NCBI RefSeq assembly: GCF_003337555.1
Contig: NZ_QPJK01000005.1
Coordinates: forward strand, 124,001-188,000
Source of the DNA: Pseudorhodoferax soli
GTDB lineage: Bacteria; Pseudomonadota; Gammaproteobacteria; Burkholderiales; Burkholderiaceae_C
Direction of reading: 5' to 3'
DNA: 64,000 bases
The position numbers and the translations under genes were made by a program. Within the stretch, counting starts at the first letter, position 1. Every line of letters starts with the position of its first letter. Below, piece by piece: positions 44,881 through 52,855 of the stretch. The notes beneath the pieces were generated by a model that saw only the letters and a program-made list of their open reading frames with translations, was not told the DNA's origin and did not search any database.

Positions 44881-45276
44881 ATGCCCAGCGCCATCGTCGA
44901 GATCCGGACCACCTACGCGCCCGAGGTGGAAGTCCAGCTGCTGGAGACCGTCCACGCGGCCATCGTGCAGGCGTTCAAGGTGTCGCCGGTCCACCGCAAC
45001 GTCACACTCGTCGTGCATGCACCGCACCGCTTCCTGGGGCGCACAGACTGCCTTGCGCCCGAACGGCTGACCAACGTCAGCATCTTCGTGTTGCCGGGCC
45101 GCTCCGTGGCGGCCAAGCGGGCGCTCTACAAACTGCTGGTGGACGGGCTGGAGCTGCTGGGCATTCCCCGTGCCTGTGTGCTCATCCGGCTGCACGAACT
45201 GCCGCCGGAGAACATCGGCGTGCGGGGCGGCCTGCCGGTCTGCGATGTCGCGCTGGGCTACCCGGTCGACATCTAG
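44881..45276 (+). CDS. Tautomerase-superfamily protein
   Basis: A 131-residue protein: after Met, PSAIVEIRTTY places a Pro at position 2 (Pro1 after Met removal), the catalytic base of the 4-oxalocrotonate tautomerase superfamily. Two beta-alpha-beta units follow (LLETVHAAIVQAFKVSPVHR and RALYKLLVDGLELLGIPRAC), so it is a fused dimer unit like MIF-type tautomerases. The substrate is unknown. Start at the second of two ATGs (44872, 44881), because it exposes the Pro. It lies 28 bp after chrR and may be read with it. Confidence 0.8.
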   Translation: MPSAIVEIRTTYAPEVEVQLLETVHAAIVQAFKVSPVHRNVTLVVHAPHRFLGRTDCLAPERLTNVSIFVLPGRSVAAKRALYKLLVDGLELLGIPRACVLIRLHELPPENIGVRGGLPVCDVALGYPVDI

Positions 45277-45278
45277 GC

Positions 45279-45707
45279 TCAGCTCTTGGCGAACAGCCCA
45301 TGCAGCCAGGGCGCCGCCGCAGCGCCGCCCGCCGCTGCCACCGCCGTCACGAAGCTGCCCCAGGCTAGGTCGGCCAGCGTCACATGCCAGGGCCAATCCT
45401 TGAGCACGGCCTGGTTGGTCAGGTCGAAGGTGCCATAGGCGACGAGGCCCAGCAAGGCGCCGTGGCCCAGTGCGGCAAGCACCGGCTTGCGTGCCTCCAG
45501 CGCCGGCGCGATGGCGAAGAACACGATGCCACCCACATAGAGCAGGTAGAACAGGGCGGCCGGCCCGACGGCGAAGCGCTCGGCCATCAGGTGGCCGATG
45601 GCGGGCCGGTACAGCCGTTCCGCCATGCTGCCCAGCCAGACGGCGTCCAGCGCCAGGAAGGTGAGGGCGGCGGCGACGTAGGCGATGGCGATCTGGGGCA
45701 GCGGCAT
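45279..45707 (-). CDS. DUF2177 membrane protein
   Basis: A 142-residue integral membrane protein with four hydrophobic helices and the DUF2177 pattern: YVAAALTFLALDAVWLGSMA, FYLLYVGGIVFFAIAPALE, HGALLGLVAYGTFDLTNQAV and a DLAWGSFVTAVA end. It often accompanies RpoE/ChrR-controlled lipid genes. Here a TGATCC-N18-TACTCC element lies 28 bp upstream of the start, supporting the same control. Its function is not known; a role in membrane lipid handling is inferred. Its stop is 2 bp from the end of the convergent tautomerase gene. Confidence 0.9.
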   Translation of the reverse strand: MPLPQIAIAYVAAALTFLALDAVWLGSMAERLYRPAIGHLMAERFAVGPAALFYLLYVGGIVFFAIAPALEARKPVLAALGHGALLGLVAYGTFDLTNQAVLKDWPWHVTLADLAWGSFVTAVAAAGGAAAAPWLHGLFAKS

Positions 45708-45734
45708 GGAGGAACTCCGACGGGGGGATGGCCG

Positions 45735-45764
45735 GGAGTACGCGGCGGCCGCGGTTTCGGATCA
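45735..45764 (-). promoter_or_regulatory. Candidate ECF-sigma promoter of the DUF2177 gene
   Basis: On the reverse strand TGATCC (45764-45759) is followed after 18 bp by TACTCC (45740-45735), 27 bp before the DUF2177 start. It overlaps the last bases of the Hsp70 gene. The -35 is a perfect match to that of the sigma gene; the -10 keeps only the TA. Confidence 0.55.
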
Positions 45765-48479
45765 CCCGCGCAGCAGCACCAGGCCAGGTGGCAGTGCCTC
45801 GCCGAACACGCGGCGCTGGTCGGCCTCGTCCAGCGCCGTGGGCTCGCGCACCATCGCGGCCCAGCTCGGCGCGGCGTGGGCAGCCTGCAGCCGGTTGGCG
45901 ATCTGCAGGCGCAGCGCCTCGGGCAGGTCACGGGCGCGGTCGCCCGTGGCCTGGGCGATCTGGGCCACAGCGAAGGCGGCCGCCTCGTCGCGCGGCCAAT
46001 CGGGCGCGATGGCCTCGATGCGCTCCAGCCAGGCCTGGGCCGTGGCCGGCGGCAGCACGTGGTGCAGGCTGGCGTACAGCGGCTGGCGTGCGCCCAGGCG
46101 GCCCAGCGCCCACCAGAGTTCGGCCGTGGCGCCTTGCGCCAGGCGCTGCAGCACCCAGCCGCCGAACTGCGTCTTCTGGGCCGTGTCGATGCGCTCGAAG
46201 GAGGCGGCCATGCGCAGCAGCTCGTCCAGCGCCTGCATGGGTGGGCCGTCGGGCCTGGCGATGTCGTTGCCACCGGGCGGCTGCAGGTAGTAGGCGATGA
46301 CCTCATAGACCATCTGCTGCTGCTCGGCGTCCAGGCCGCCCGCGATGCGGCGCCAGAGCAGCCACCATTCGGACCACTGCTGGCTGTCGTGGCTGTGGGC
46401 GATGCCGGGGCCGAACAGTTCCCACATCTGTTCCATGCGCCAGCCGTCCAGCGGGTCGCCGTAGCCGGGACGCAGCGTGAAGCCGACCAGGTTGAACCAG
46501 CTGCGTTCGTGCTGCAGCGAGCGTCGGCGGCGCTTGGCGCCTTGCAGCAGCGCGCCGAACAGCGTGCGCAGCAGGGCCCCATGCCAGGTGCCGCGCTCGC
46601 CCAGCAGGCGCTCCAGCGTGGCACGGAGTTGGCGGACCTCCTTGGCGTCCACGCCCTGTTTCTTGTCGCCATAGGCGCGGGCGATCGCGGACAGGGCCTC
46701 GGGCAGGCGCGGATGGGCGGCCACGGGCGCATCGGCGTCCTGCATGGCCGCCTCGCTGCGCAGCTGGAATTGCAGCTGCCAGCGCTGGCGTGGTGCATCG
46801 GCTGCGACGCAGTGCATCTCCAGTGTGCCGACCTCCGTGATCTGGGCTTCCAGCAGCACCTGCACCTCGCCGGCCGCTCCGGCCCTGGGCTGCAGCACGG
46901 TGGCGATGGGCGGCAGGCGCTGCAAGTCGCCCTGCAGCGCGACTAGATCGCCAGCGCTGTGGCGCAGGTCGACGGCGCTGGTGGCGAGGTTGAAGCGCAC
47001 CGGGCGGCCCAGCCGCAGGCTGAAGCGCTGTGCCTGGAGCCGCACGACCTCGCCCTCGGGCGTGCCATGCGGCAACACGCACACGCCCTGGCCGTCCTCG
47101 AGCGCGAGGTAGTAGGCGCGCGCGGCGCCGCTGCGGATGCGCGGCGCGTTGCCGGCGCGGGCCATGGCGTAGGCGACGGCACCGCGCGCGACGGCGGCGT
47201 CCAGTTGCGGGGCGTCCAGCAGATGCACCGGTGTGGCGCCGGCGGCCTGCCAGCTGCGCAGCGTGGCGAGCAGGCGCTCGCGCAGCACCTGCGCATGGAA
47301 CACGCCACCGTTGAGCAGCACGGTGTCCGGCAGGGCGCCGCCCTGGCGCTGCAGGAAGGCGGCGATGTGGCGCGTGATGGCCGCGTCGCTGGCATAGGGC
47401 AGGCCGAACTCCACCAAGGCACCGCGTGCGCGCTGGGGCTGCGCGTCGGCCGCCACCTGCGGAAAGAAGCCTTCGACCAGCAGCCGGTCCACATCGGCGC
47501 GGGTGAGCGTGGCCGAGCGCGCGCCGCCGATCAGCCGGCTGCCGCTGCCCTGCAGCGTGACCGTCGTCTCCGCCGGCCCATCGGCGGCCAGCAGGCGCTC
47601 CTTGGCGCTGCGGCAGCGCTGCGTGAGCTGGGCGAGCTGGATGGCGCTGAGACGGGCGTCCGGTGTTCCGCCCGACAGCCGTGGCTCGATCCAGCGCGCC
47701 AGGGCGAGGTCCATGTTGTCGCCGCCCAGCACCAGGTGGTCGCCCACGCCTGTGCGTGCGAGCTGCGGCTGGCCTTGCGCGTCCAGCGTGACATCGATCA
47801 GCGTGAGGTCGGTGGTGCCACCGCCCACGTCGACCACGAGCAGGCGACGCGTGCCGGCGAGCTGCTGCGCCAGATCATCGCGGTGGGCGTGGACCCAGTC
47901 GTAGAAGGCGGCCTGTGGCTCCTCGATCAGGTGCACCGCGCCCAGGCCAGCCAGGGCTGCCGCCTGCAGGGTCAGCTGGCGCGCGCCGTCGTCGAATGAG
48001 GCAGGCACTGTCAGCACCGTGGGCTGCTCGGCCAGCGGCGCCTCCGGATGGGCCTGGTCCCAGGCCTGGCGCAGGTGCCGCAGGTAGCTCGCGCTGGCCT
48101 CGAGCGGTGAAACCTTCAGCACCTCATCCGGCGCGCCCCACGGCAGGATGGCGGCCGTGCGGTCGACTGCCGGGTGCGACAGCCAGCTCTTGGCACTGGC
48201 CACCAGCCGCCCCGGCGTCTGCTGGCCCAGCTCGCGCGCGAAGGCGCCCAGGATGGCCGGCTCGTCCGATGGCCAGGGCAGGGGCAGGTCTGCCGCCGCC
48301 ACGGCACCTGCGGCCGCATGGAACCGCAGCGAAGGCAGCAGCGGCCGCGGAGCCACCTCGCCGGCGGCGATGCTCTGCGGGACGGGGAAGACCTGGATGC
48401 CATCCGCACCGACCGGCGCGAACGCCAGCACGGTGTGGGTCGTGCCCAGGTCGATGCCGATGCGGAAGGCGGCGCTCAC
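45762..48479 (-). CDS. Hsp70-family protein, long form
   Basis: A 905-residue protein. The N-terminal 400 residues are an actin-like ATPase: IGIDLGTTHTVLAFAP, VVDVGGGTTDLTLIDV, DHLVLGGDNMDLALARWIEP and NGGVFHAQVLRERL. The C-terminal half resembles no canonical substrate-binding domain and ends in a helical region. Such long Hsp70-like proteins occur with a shorter Hsp70 and DUF2760 in beta- and gamma-proteobacteria; the client is unknown. There is no ATG near the start; GTG at 48479, preceded by GAAGG 7-8 bp upstream, gives the normal N-terminus (GTG at 48533 is alternative). A toxin-antitoxin pair separates it from the shorter paralogue. Confidence 0.9.
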   Translation of the reverse strand: MSAAFRIGIDLGTTHTVLAFAPVGADGIQVFPVPQSIAAGEVAPRPLLPSLRFHAAAGAVAAADLPLPWPSDEPAILGAFARELGQQTPGRLVASAKSWLSHPAVDRTAAILPWGAPDEVLKVSPLEASASYLRHLRQAWDQAHPEAPLAEQPTVLTVPASFDDGARQLTLQAAALAGLGAVHLIEEPQAAFYDWVHAHRDDLAQQLAGTRRLLVVDVGGGTTDLTLIDVTLDAQGQPQLARTGVGDHLVLGGDNMDLALARWIEPRLSGGTPDARLSAIQLAQLTQRCRSAKERLLAADGPAETTVTLQGSGSRLIGGARSATLTRADVDRLLVEGFFPQVAADAQPQRARGALVEFGLPYASDAAITRHIAAFLQRQGGALPDTVLLNGGVFHAQVLRERLLATLRSWQAAGATPVHLLDAPQLDAAVARGAVAYAMARAGNAPRIRSGAARAYYLALEDGQGVCVLPHGTPEGEVVRLQAQRFSLRLGRPVRFNLATSAVDLRHSAGDLVALQGDLQRLPPIATVLQPRAGAAGEVQVLLEAQITEVGTLEMHCVAADAPRQRWQLQFQLRSEAAMQDADAPVAAHPRLPEALSAIARAYGDKKQGVDAKEVRQLRATLERLLGERGTWHGALLRTLFGALLQGAKRRRRSLQHERSWFNLVGFTLRPGYGDPLDGWRMEQMWELFGPGIAHSHDSQQWSEWWLLWRRIAGGLDAEQQQMVYEVIAYYLQPPGGNDIARPDGPPMQALDELLRMAASFERIDTAQKTQFGGWVLQRLAQGATAELWWALGRLGARQPLYASLHHVLPPATAQAWLERIEAIAPDWPRDEAAAFAVAQIAQATGDRARDLPEALRLQIANRLQAAHAAPSWAAMVREPTALDEADQRRVFGEALPPGLVLLRG

Positions 48480-48599
48480 CGGGCTACCTTCAGCATCGTT
48501 GGCGAAGCGACCATCTTGGCGCGGGATCGGCACAGCGCCCGCATGTCACGCCGGTGCGCAAGGGCCTGCAACGGCCGGCCTCGCCGTCGTACGGTGGCG

Positions 48600-48917
48600 T
48601 CATGCCGCCTTGTGCGGCACGAGTTTCACCTGCAGGTCACAGCCCACGGCGGCCGCGTATCTCTTCAAGGTGGCCAGCGAAGGCGCATGCTTCCCGGCGG
48701 CTTCGAGCCGGGAGACGGCGCTCTTGGTGGTGCCCATGCGCGCGGCCACCGCATCCTGCGTCAACCCGGCCTTGGCGCGCGCCTTCAACATCTGGCCGGC
48801 CAGCGTGTATTCCAGCGCCAGCGCGTCGTAAGCCTCGGCGAAGCCGGGGCGCTGCCTGGCCTCGGCCAGGAACGCGGCGTGGTCGTGGCGAACGGGCTTG
48901 TACTTCAGCTCAGCCAT
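48600..48917 (-). CDS. XRE-family antitoxin (HigA-like)
   Basis: A 105-residue protein whose C-terminal half is a helix-turn-helix: LKARAKAGLTQDAVAARMGT, TKSAVSRLEAAGKHAPSLAT. It follows a HigB-like toxin gene with an 8-bp overlap, the toxin-first order of HigBA systems. It should neutralise the toxin and repress the operon through an operator before the toxin gene. The N-terminal half (RHDHAAFLAEARQRPGFAEA) is the toxin-facing part. It lies within the Hsp70 gene pair, a likely later insertion. Confidence 0.9.
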   Translation of the reverse strand: MAELKYKPVRHDHAAFLAEARQRPGFAEAYDALALEYTLAGQMLKARAKAGLTQDAVAARMGTTKSAVSRLEAAGKHAPSLATLKRYAAAVGCDLQVKLVPHKAA

Positions 48918-49236
48918 GTTGCAACTCCTTGAGGCGCTTGCGCGCGAGCTTCAATTCAGCGTCCGGCGTCTGCTGCGACTTCTTGATGAACGCATGCAAC
49001 ACCACGACGCGCTTGCCAACGAGAAAGCAGTAGAAGGCGCGGCCGATACCGGAGCGTCCGCGGGGACGCAACTCGAACAGGCCGTCGCCGAAAGCACGCG
49101 AGTGCGGCAGGCGCAGGCTGGGCCCGTGCTCTGCCAGCAGTTCGACCAGCCGCGCGTAGTCGGCCAGCACTTCCACGGGCCATGACCGGATCTCCGAAAG
49201 CACCCGTTCGTGAAAGTAGCTGATCTCGTATGGCAT
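48910..49236 (-). CDS. HigB/Gp49-like toxin of a type II toxin-antitoxin system
   Basis: A 108-residue RelE-superfamily protein of the Gp49 (phage-derived) branch: YFHERVLSEIRSWPVEVLAD, LPHSRAFGDGLFELRPRGRS, then YCFLVGKRVVVLHAFIKKSQ and QTPDAELKLARKR, where basic residues form the mRNA-cleaving site. These toxins cut mRNA on the ribosome. The gene overlaps the antitoxin gene by 8 bp. The 73 bp upstream hold a short AT-rich segment with an imperfect GTTAGC/GTGAAC dyad that may be its operator. Confidence 0.9.
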   Translation of the reverse strand: MPYEISYFHERVLSEIRSWPVEVLADYARLVELLAEHGPSLRLPHSRAFGDGLFELRPRGRSGIGRAFYCFLVGKRVVVLHAFIKKSQQTPDAELKLARKRLKELQHG

Positions 49237-49309
49237 GCGATGTTAGCAAGAATGTGAACACCGCCAATGCGCAGCGCGTGGATGTCCCACGGCGAGCGCG
49301 GGCATGGCA

Positions 49310-51148
49310 TCAGGCCGTTTGGTCTCCGCGCACGTCGAACTCCACCTTCCACTGCGCGCCGCCGGCAGCTTCGGCCAGCAGCTCCAGCGTGCCGATCTCC
49401 GTCACGCGTGCGCGCAGTTGCACCGGCACGACCTCGCCCACGGCGCGGCCTTCGGCCGGCAGCGTGGCCTCGATGCCGGCGAGCTCCTGCAGTTCTTCGG
49501 GCGACCAGAAGTCCAGCAATGTGCCGGGCTGGTCCTCACGCCGCACCGAGGAGCCGAAGAAGCGAAAGCGCACCGATTCGCCGACCACCAGGCCCAGCTG
49601 CTGCGGCGGCAGCGGTGCCTCCGTGCCTTCCTCCATGCCGAAGGGCGCCACGCACAGCGCCTGCACCGGCGGCTCCAGCCCGGGCACGGCCGGCATGCTC
49701 GATTCGATGCCCACGTAGTACGCCTGGGCCGTGCCGCCGCGGATGCGGATGCCCTGGCCTTGGCGCACCTGGCCGTAGTAGGCCGCACCGCGTGCCACGG
49801 CGTGGTCCATGTCGGTGCCCTGCAGCAGCCGCGCGGCGGGCGCGCCATCGGCGGCCAGCCAGGCGTTCAGCGTGTCCAGCACGCGCGCCACCAGCAGCTG
49901 GGACTTGAACACCCCGCCGTTGAACAGCACGGCCGTGGGATGCAGGAAGCTGGCGCCTTCGGCCTGCGCGAAGCCTGCCAGCTGCGCCGTGGCGCCGACC
50001 TGGCGGCCCAGCAGCGCGGCCAGATGGCGCGTGACGGCAGCGTCCTGCGCATAGGGCAGGCCGATCTGCGTGAGGCCGGCGCGCGGGCGGCTGAGGGGTC
50101 GGGCGCCGCTCTCGACAGCCGGAAAGAACCCTTCCAGCAGGATGGTGCGCAGCAGTTCGCGCTGGAGTTCGGTCTTGATCGAGCCACCGATGAGCCTGGA
50201 GCCACGGCTGGGCACGACCAGTGGCACGCTGTGCAACTGGTCATCGCTGAGCAACTGCTCCTTGGCCAGGCGGCAGGCGTAGGTCAGCGCGCGCATCTGC
50301 CAGGGGTCCAGCTGCCTGCCTTCGGCGGCCAGGCCGCGCGCCACGCCATGGGCCAGCGCGAGGTCCATGTTGTCGCCGCCCAGCAGGATGTGCTCGCCCA
50401 CGGCCACGCGGTTGAGCTGCAGGTTGCCGGCGTCCTCGGTCACGGCGATCAGCGAGAAGTCGCTGGTGCCGCCGCCCACGTCGACAACGAGGATCACGTC
50501 GCCCACCTGCACCTGCTTGCGCCAGTCGCCGTTGCCGCTCTTGCCGCTGTGGCCGGCGATCCAGCTGTACAGCGCGGCCTGGGGCTCTTCCAGGAGCGTG
50601 ATCCCCTGGTAGCCGGCGGCCTGCGCGGCCTCGGCCGTCAGCTCGCGCGCGGCCGGGTCGAAGGAGGCCGGGATGGTGACCGTGACCGATTGCTGCTCGA
50701 ACGGTGCCTCCGGATGGCGGTGGTTCCAGGCGTCGCGCAGGTGCTGCAGGTAGTGCGTGCTGGCGGCCAGCGGCGAGATGCGTTCGACCTCGGCCGGTGC
50801 GTCGGCCGGCAGGATGCCGGCGCGGCGGTCCACCCCCGCATGGCCCAGCCAGCTCTTGGCGCTGGAGACCAGGCGGATCGGCGTCAGCGCGCCGTGGCTG
50901 CGTGCCCACTCGCCCGTGATGCGGGCCGGCGCGGCGTTCCAGGGCAGGGCCAGGTCGCCGGCAGCGAACTCGCTGGCGTTCGGCATGTACAGGAAGGATG
51001 GCAGCAGGGCGAAGTCCTGCACGGCGCCGGGGCCGCTCTGCTGGGCGATGGGCAGGATCTCGGGTGCGGCACCCTCGGTCTGCAGGTCGACCCAGGACAG
51101 CGCGCTGTGCGTGGTGCCCAGGTCGATGCCGATGGCGTACTTCGTCAT
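49310..51148 (-). CDS. Hsp70-family protein, short form
   Basis: A 612-residue protein with an intact actin-like ATPase: AIGIDLGTTHSALSWVDLQT, SAKSWLGHAGVDRR, VDVGGGTSDFSLIAV and HILLGGDNMDLALAHGVARG, and AVLFNGGVFKSQLLVARVLD. About 200 C-terminal residues form a beta-rich domain comparable to the substrate domain of DnaK-like proteins but without an obvious lid. It lies between the DUF2760 gene (64 bp upstream) and the toxin-antitoxin pair, and shares many motifs with the long form. The client and cochaperones are unknown. Confidence 0.92.
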   Translation of the reverse strand: MTKYAIGIDLGTTHSALSWVDLQTEGAAPEILPIAQQSGPGAVQDFALLPSFLYMPNASEFAAGDLALPWNAAPARITGEWARSHGALTPIRLVSSAKSWLGHAGVDRRAGILPADAPAEVERISPLAASTHYLQHLRDAWNHRHPEAPFEQQSVTVTIPASFDPAARELTAEAAQAAGYQGITLLEEPQAALYSWIAGHSGKSGNGDWRKQVQVGDVILVVDVGGGTSDFSLIAVTEDAGNLQLNRVAVGEHILLGGDNMDLALAHGVARGLAAEGRQLDPWQMRALTYACRLAKEQLLSDDQLHSVPLVVPSRGSRLIGGSIKTELQRELLRTILLEGFFPAVESGARPLSRPRAGLTQIGLPYAQDAAVTRHLAALLGRQVGATAQLAGFAQAEGASFLHPTAVLFNGGVFKSQLLVARVLDTLNAWLAADGAPAARLLQGTDMDHAVARGAAYYGQVRQGQGIRIRGGTAQAYYVGIESSMPAVPGLEPPVQALCVAPFGMEEGTEAPLPPQQLGLVVGESVRFRFFGSSVRREDQPGTLLDFWSPEELQELAGIEATLPAEGRAVGEVVPVQLRARVTEIGTLELLAEAAGGAQWKVEFDVRGDQTA

Positions 51149-51212
51149 GCCGACACCTCGGCACTGCGCGCTGCGGTACCCGCCTCCTTGCGGACGGCCT
51201 GGTGGGCCCGGC

Positions 51213-51797
51213 TCACAGCTCGACCTCCGCGGGTGCGATCACGCGTGCATCGTGCCCTGCCGTCAGCGCCGGCAGCCGCACGGCCGTCGCGCGCCAGCCC
51301 TTGTGCTGCAACGTGCCGGTGAACGGCGGCTGGCCCACCACGTTGCCCGTCACGCGCACGGCGGCGGCGTCGAAGCCGGCCGGCAGCGTCAGGCGGGTGC
51401 CCTCGGCCTCGGCCCGGACGGGCTCCAGGTCGAAGGTCTCCTGCAGTACCTTGCGCGCGCCGCCGTGCAGCAGGCGCGCGGCACCGCCGACGTCCGCGTC
51501 GGAGTAGGCGGCGATGTCTTCCTGCAGGAAGTCGACGAAGCGGGCTTCGCGCTGCAGCAGCGCCAGCAGCTGCAACGCCGCATCGACGTTGGCCGTGGCG
51601 CGCACGGGTGCGGGTGCGGGGGGCGGGGGCGGCGGGGCCTGCACGGGCGCGGGGGCAGGCACCTCGCTGGCCAGCGGTGCGCCGGCACGCAGGGCCTGCA
51701 CGCGGGCGGCCAGGCGGCCGTCGCCCAGCAACGCGAAGAAGCTGCCAATCGCCAGGGACAGGCGGGAGAGGAAAGGAAGGGCTTGTGGTTCGGTCAT
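51213..51797 (-). CDS. DUF2760-family protein
   Basis: A 194-residue protein. A hydrophobic N-terminal stretch (LSRLSLAIGSFFALLGDGRL) could anchor it in the inner membrane; a Pro/Ala linker follows. The conserved DUF2760 core is NVDAALQLLALLQREARFVD, FLQEDIAAYSDADVGGAARL and LHGGARKVLQETFDLEPVRA. The family always seems to sit beside these Hsp70-like genes, so it is probably a cochaperone or membrane adaptor, but no function is established. Start at 51797 (MTEPQALP). First gene of the unit. Confidence 0.9.
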   Translation of the reverse strand: MTEPQALPFLSRLSLAIGSFFALLGDGRLAARVQALRAGAPLASEVPAPAPVQAPPPPPPAPAPVRATANVDAALQLLALLQREARFVDFLQEDIAAYSDADVGGAARLLHGGARKVLQETFDLEPVRAEAEGTRLTLPAGFDAAAVRVTGNVVGQPPFTGTLQHKGWRATAVRLPALTAGHDARVIAPAEVEL

Positions 51798-52025
51798 GGA
51801 CAAAAAGGGCGCAACGGGCGGGCGGCCCGGCGGAGGCGACGGGCCGTGCAAGCCCTATTGTCTTGGATGCAGCAATGGGCCCCGCAGAGCAGGGCTGTGG
51901 CCGCGGGCCGCAGGCGCTGCGGGGGCCTCCGGGCGCAATGCGCCTGGCAGCCGACGGGCGGCGCTGCCCTGGCGGCCCGGTGGGACGGGAGGTGATACAA
52001 CCGGTCACTTTTCCATCTCCGGCGC

Positions 52026-52841
52026 ATGTCGAGCCGCCGCCGTCCCCGCATGATCTGGCCCTCGTTCTTCTCCCGCAACCCCGCCCCAGAGGCCGATCCC
52101 GCATTGCCGCTGATCGATCCGATCGGCGAGGCACTGGCCCAGACGGCGCTGCAGGTGGACGATCCGCGCCGCGTGCTGGCCGTTCTGCGGGATCTGGCCA
52201 TGCGGGCCGAGCCGGTCACGCTGTTTCCCGCAGACGGCGGCGCGCCGCAATGCGGCCGGCTGGTGCAGGTGGTCGAGCCGGGCGAGCGCGTCGTCGTCCA
52301 TGTACGTGGGCCTCAGCTGCCTGCGAACGGCGCCGCGCTGGTGGTGGCCGCGCCGGAGGGGCTGCGGCTGCAGTTCCATGCCGATCTCACCTGGCAGCAG
52401 CAGGCGGGCGACCTGCTGTCCGCGCGCGCGCCGCTGCCGGCCAGCCTGCTGCAGCTGCAGCGGCGCCGCTTCACGCGGCAGGAAACGCCGCTGGGCCCTG
52501 CGCTGCGGGCGGTGTTCCAGGCCAAGGGCAAGCGGCGCGTGCTGACGGTGGATGACCTGTCGCTCGGTGGCGTGGGCCTGCGCGGCCCGCTGGCCGAGCA
52601 CCGCGACCTGGCGGCCGGCCTGCGGCTGGAGCGGGTGCGGCTGGAGCTCGGCTCGGTCGTGCTGATGGACCTGCGGCTGGACATCTGCTCGCGCCGGGCC
52701 TACAAGTCCTTCCTCGCGGGAGAGCAGTTGCACTTCGGCTGCGAGTTCGTCGACCTCGGCGAGGCCAGCCAGCAGACCGTGCAAAAGCTGCTGGCGCGCA
52801 TGGACCAGGGCACGGGCGCGTTCCAGGACACGGCGCTCTAG
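52026..52841 (+). CDS. YcgR-like PilZ-domain c-di-GMP-binding protein
   Basis: A 271-residue protein with the two-part YcgR layout. Residues about 25-135 form the N-terminal YcgR barrel. Residues about 136-260 form a PilZ domain with the c-di-GMP motif RRRFTRQETP (RxxxR) and DDLSLGGVGL (DxSxxG). YcgR proteins act as a flagellar brake when c-di-GMP rises. No flagellar genes lie here, so the partner is unknown. Start at 52026; Met9 (MIWPSFF) is possible. The 228-bp gap before it contains divergent promoters but no gene. Confidence 0.88.
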   Translation: MSSRRRPRMIWPSFFSRNPAPEADPALPLIDPIGEALAQTALQVDDPRRVLAVLRDLAMRAEPVTLFPADGGAPQCGRLVQVVEPGERVVVHVRGPQLPANGAALVVAAPEGLRLQFHADLTWQQQAGDLLSARAPLPASLLQLQRRRFTRQETPLGPALRAVFQAKGKRRVLTVDDLSLGGVGLRGPLAEHRDLAAGLRLERVRLELGSVVLMDLRLDICSRRAYKSFLAGEQLHFGCEFVDLGEASQQTVQKLLARMDQGTGAFQDTAL

Positions 52842-52855
52842 CCGCGCCGCCGCAC

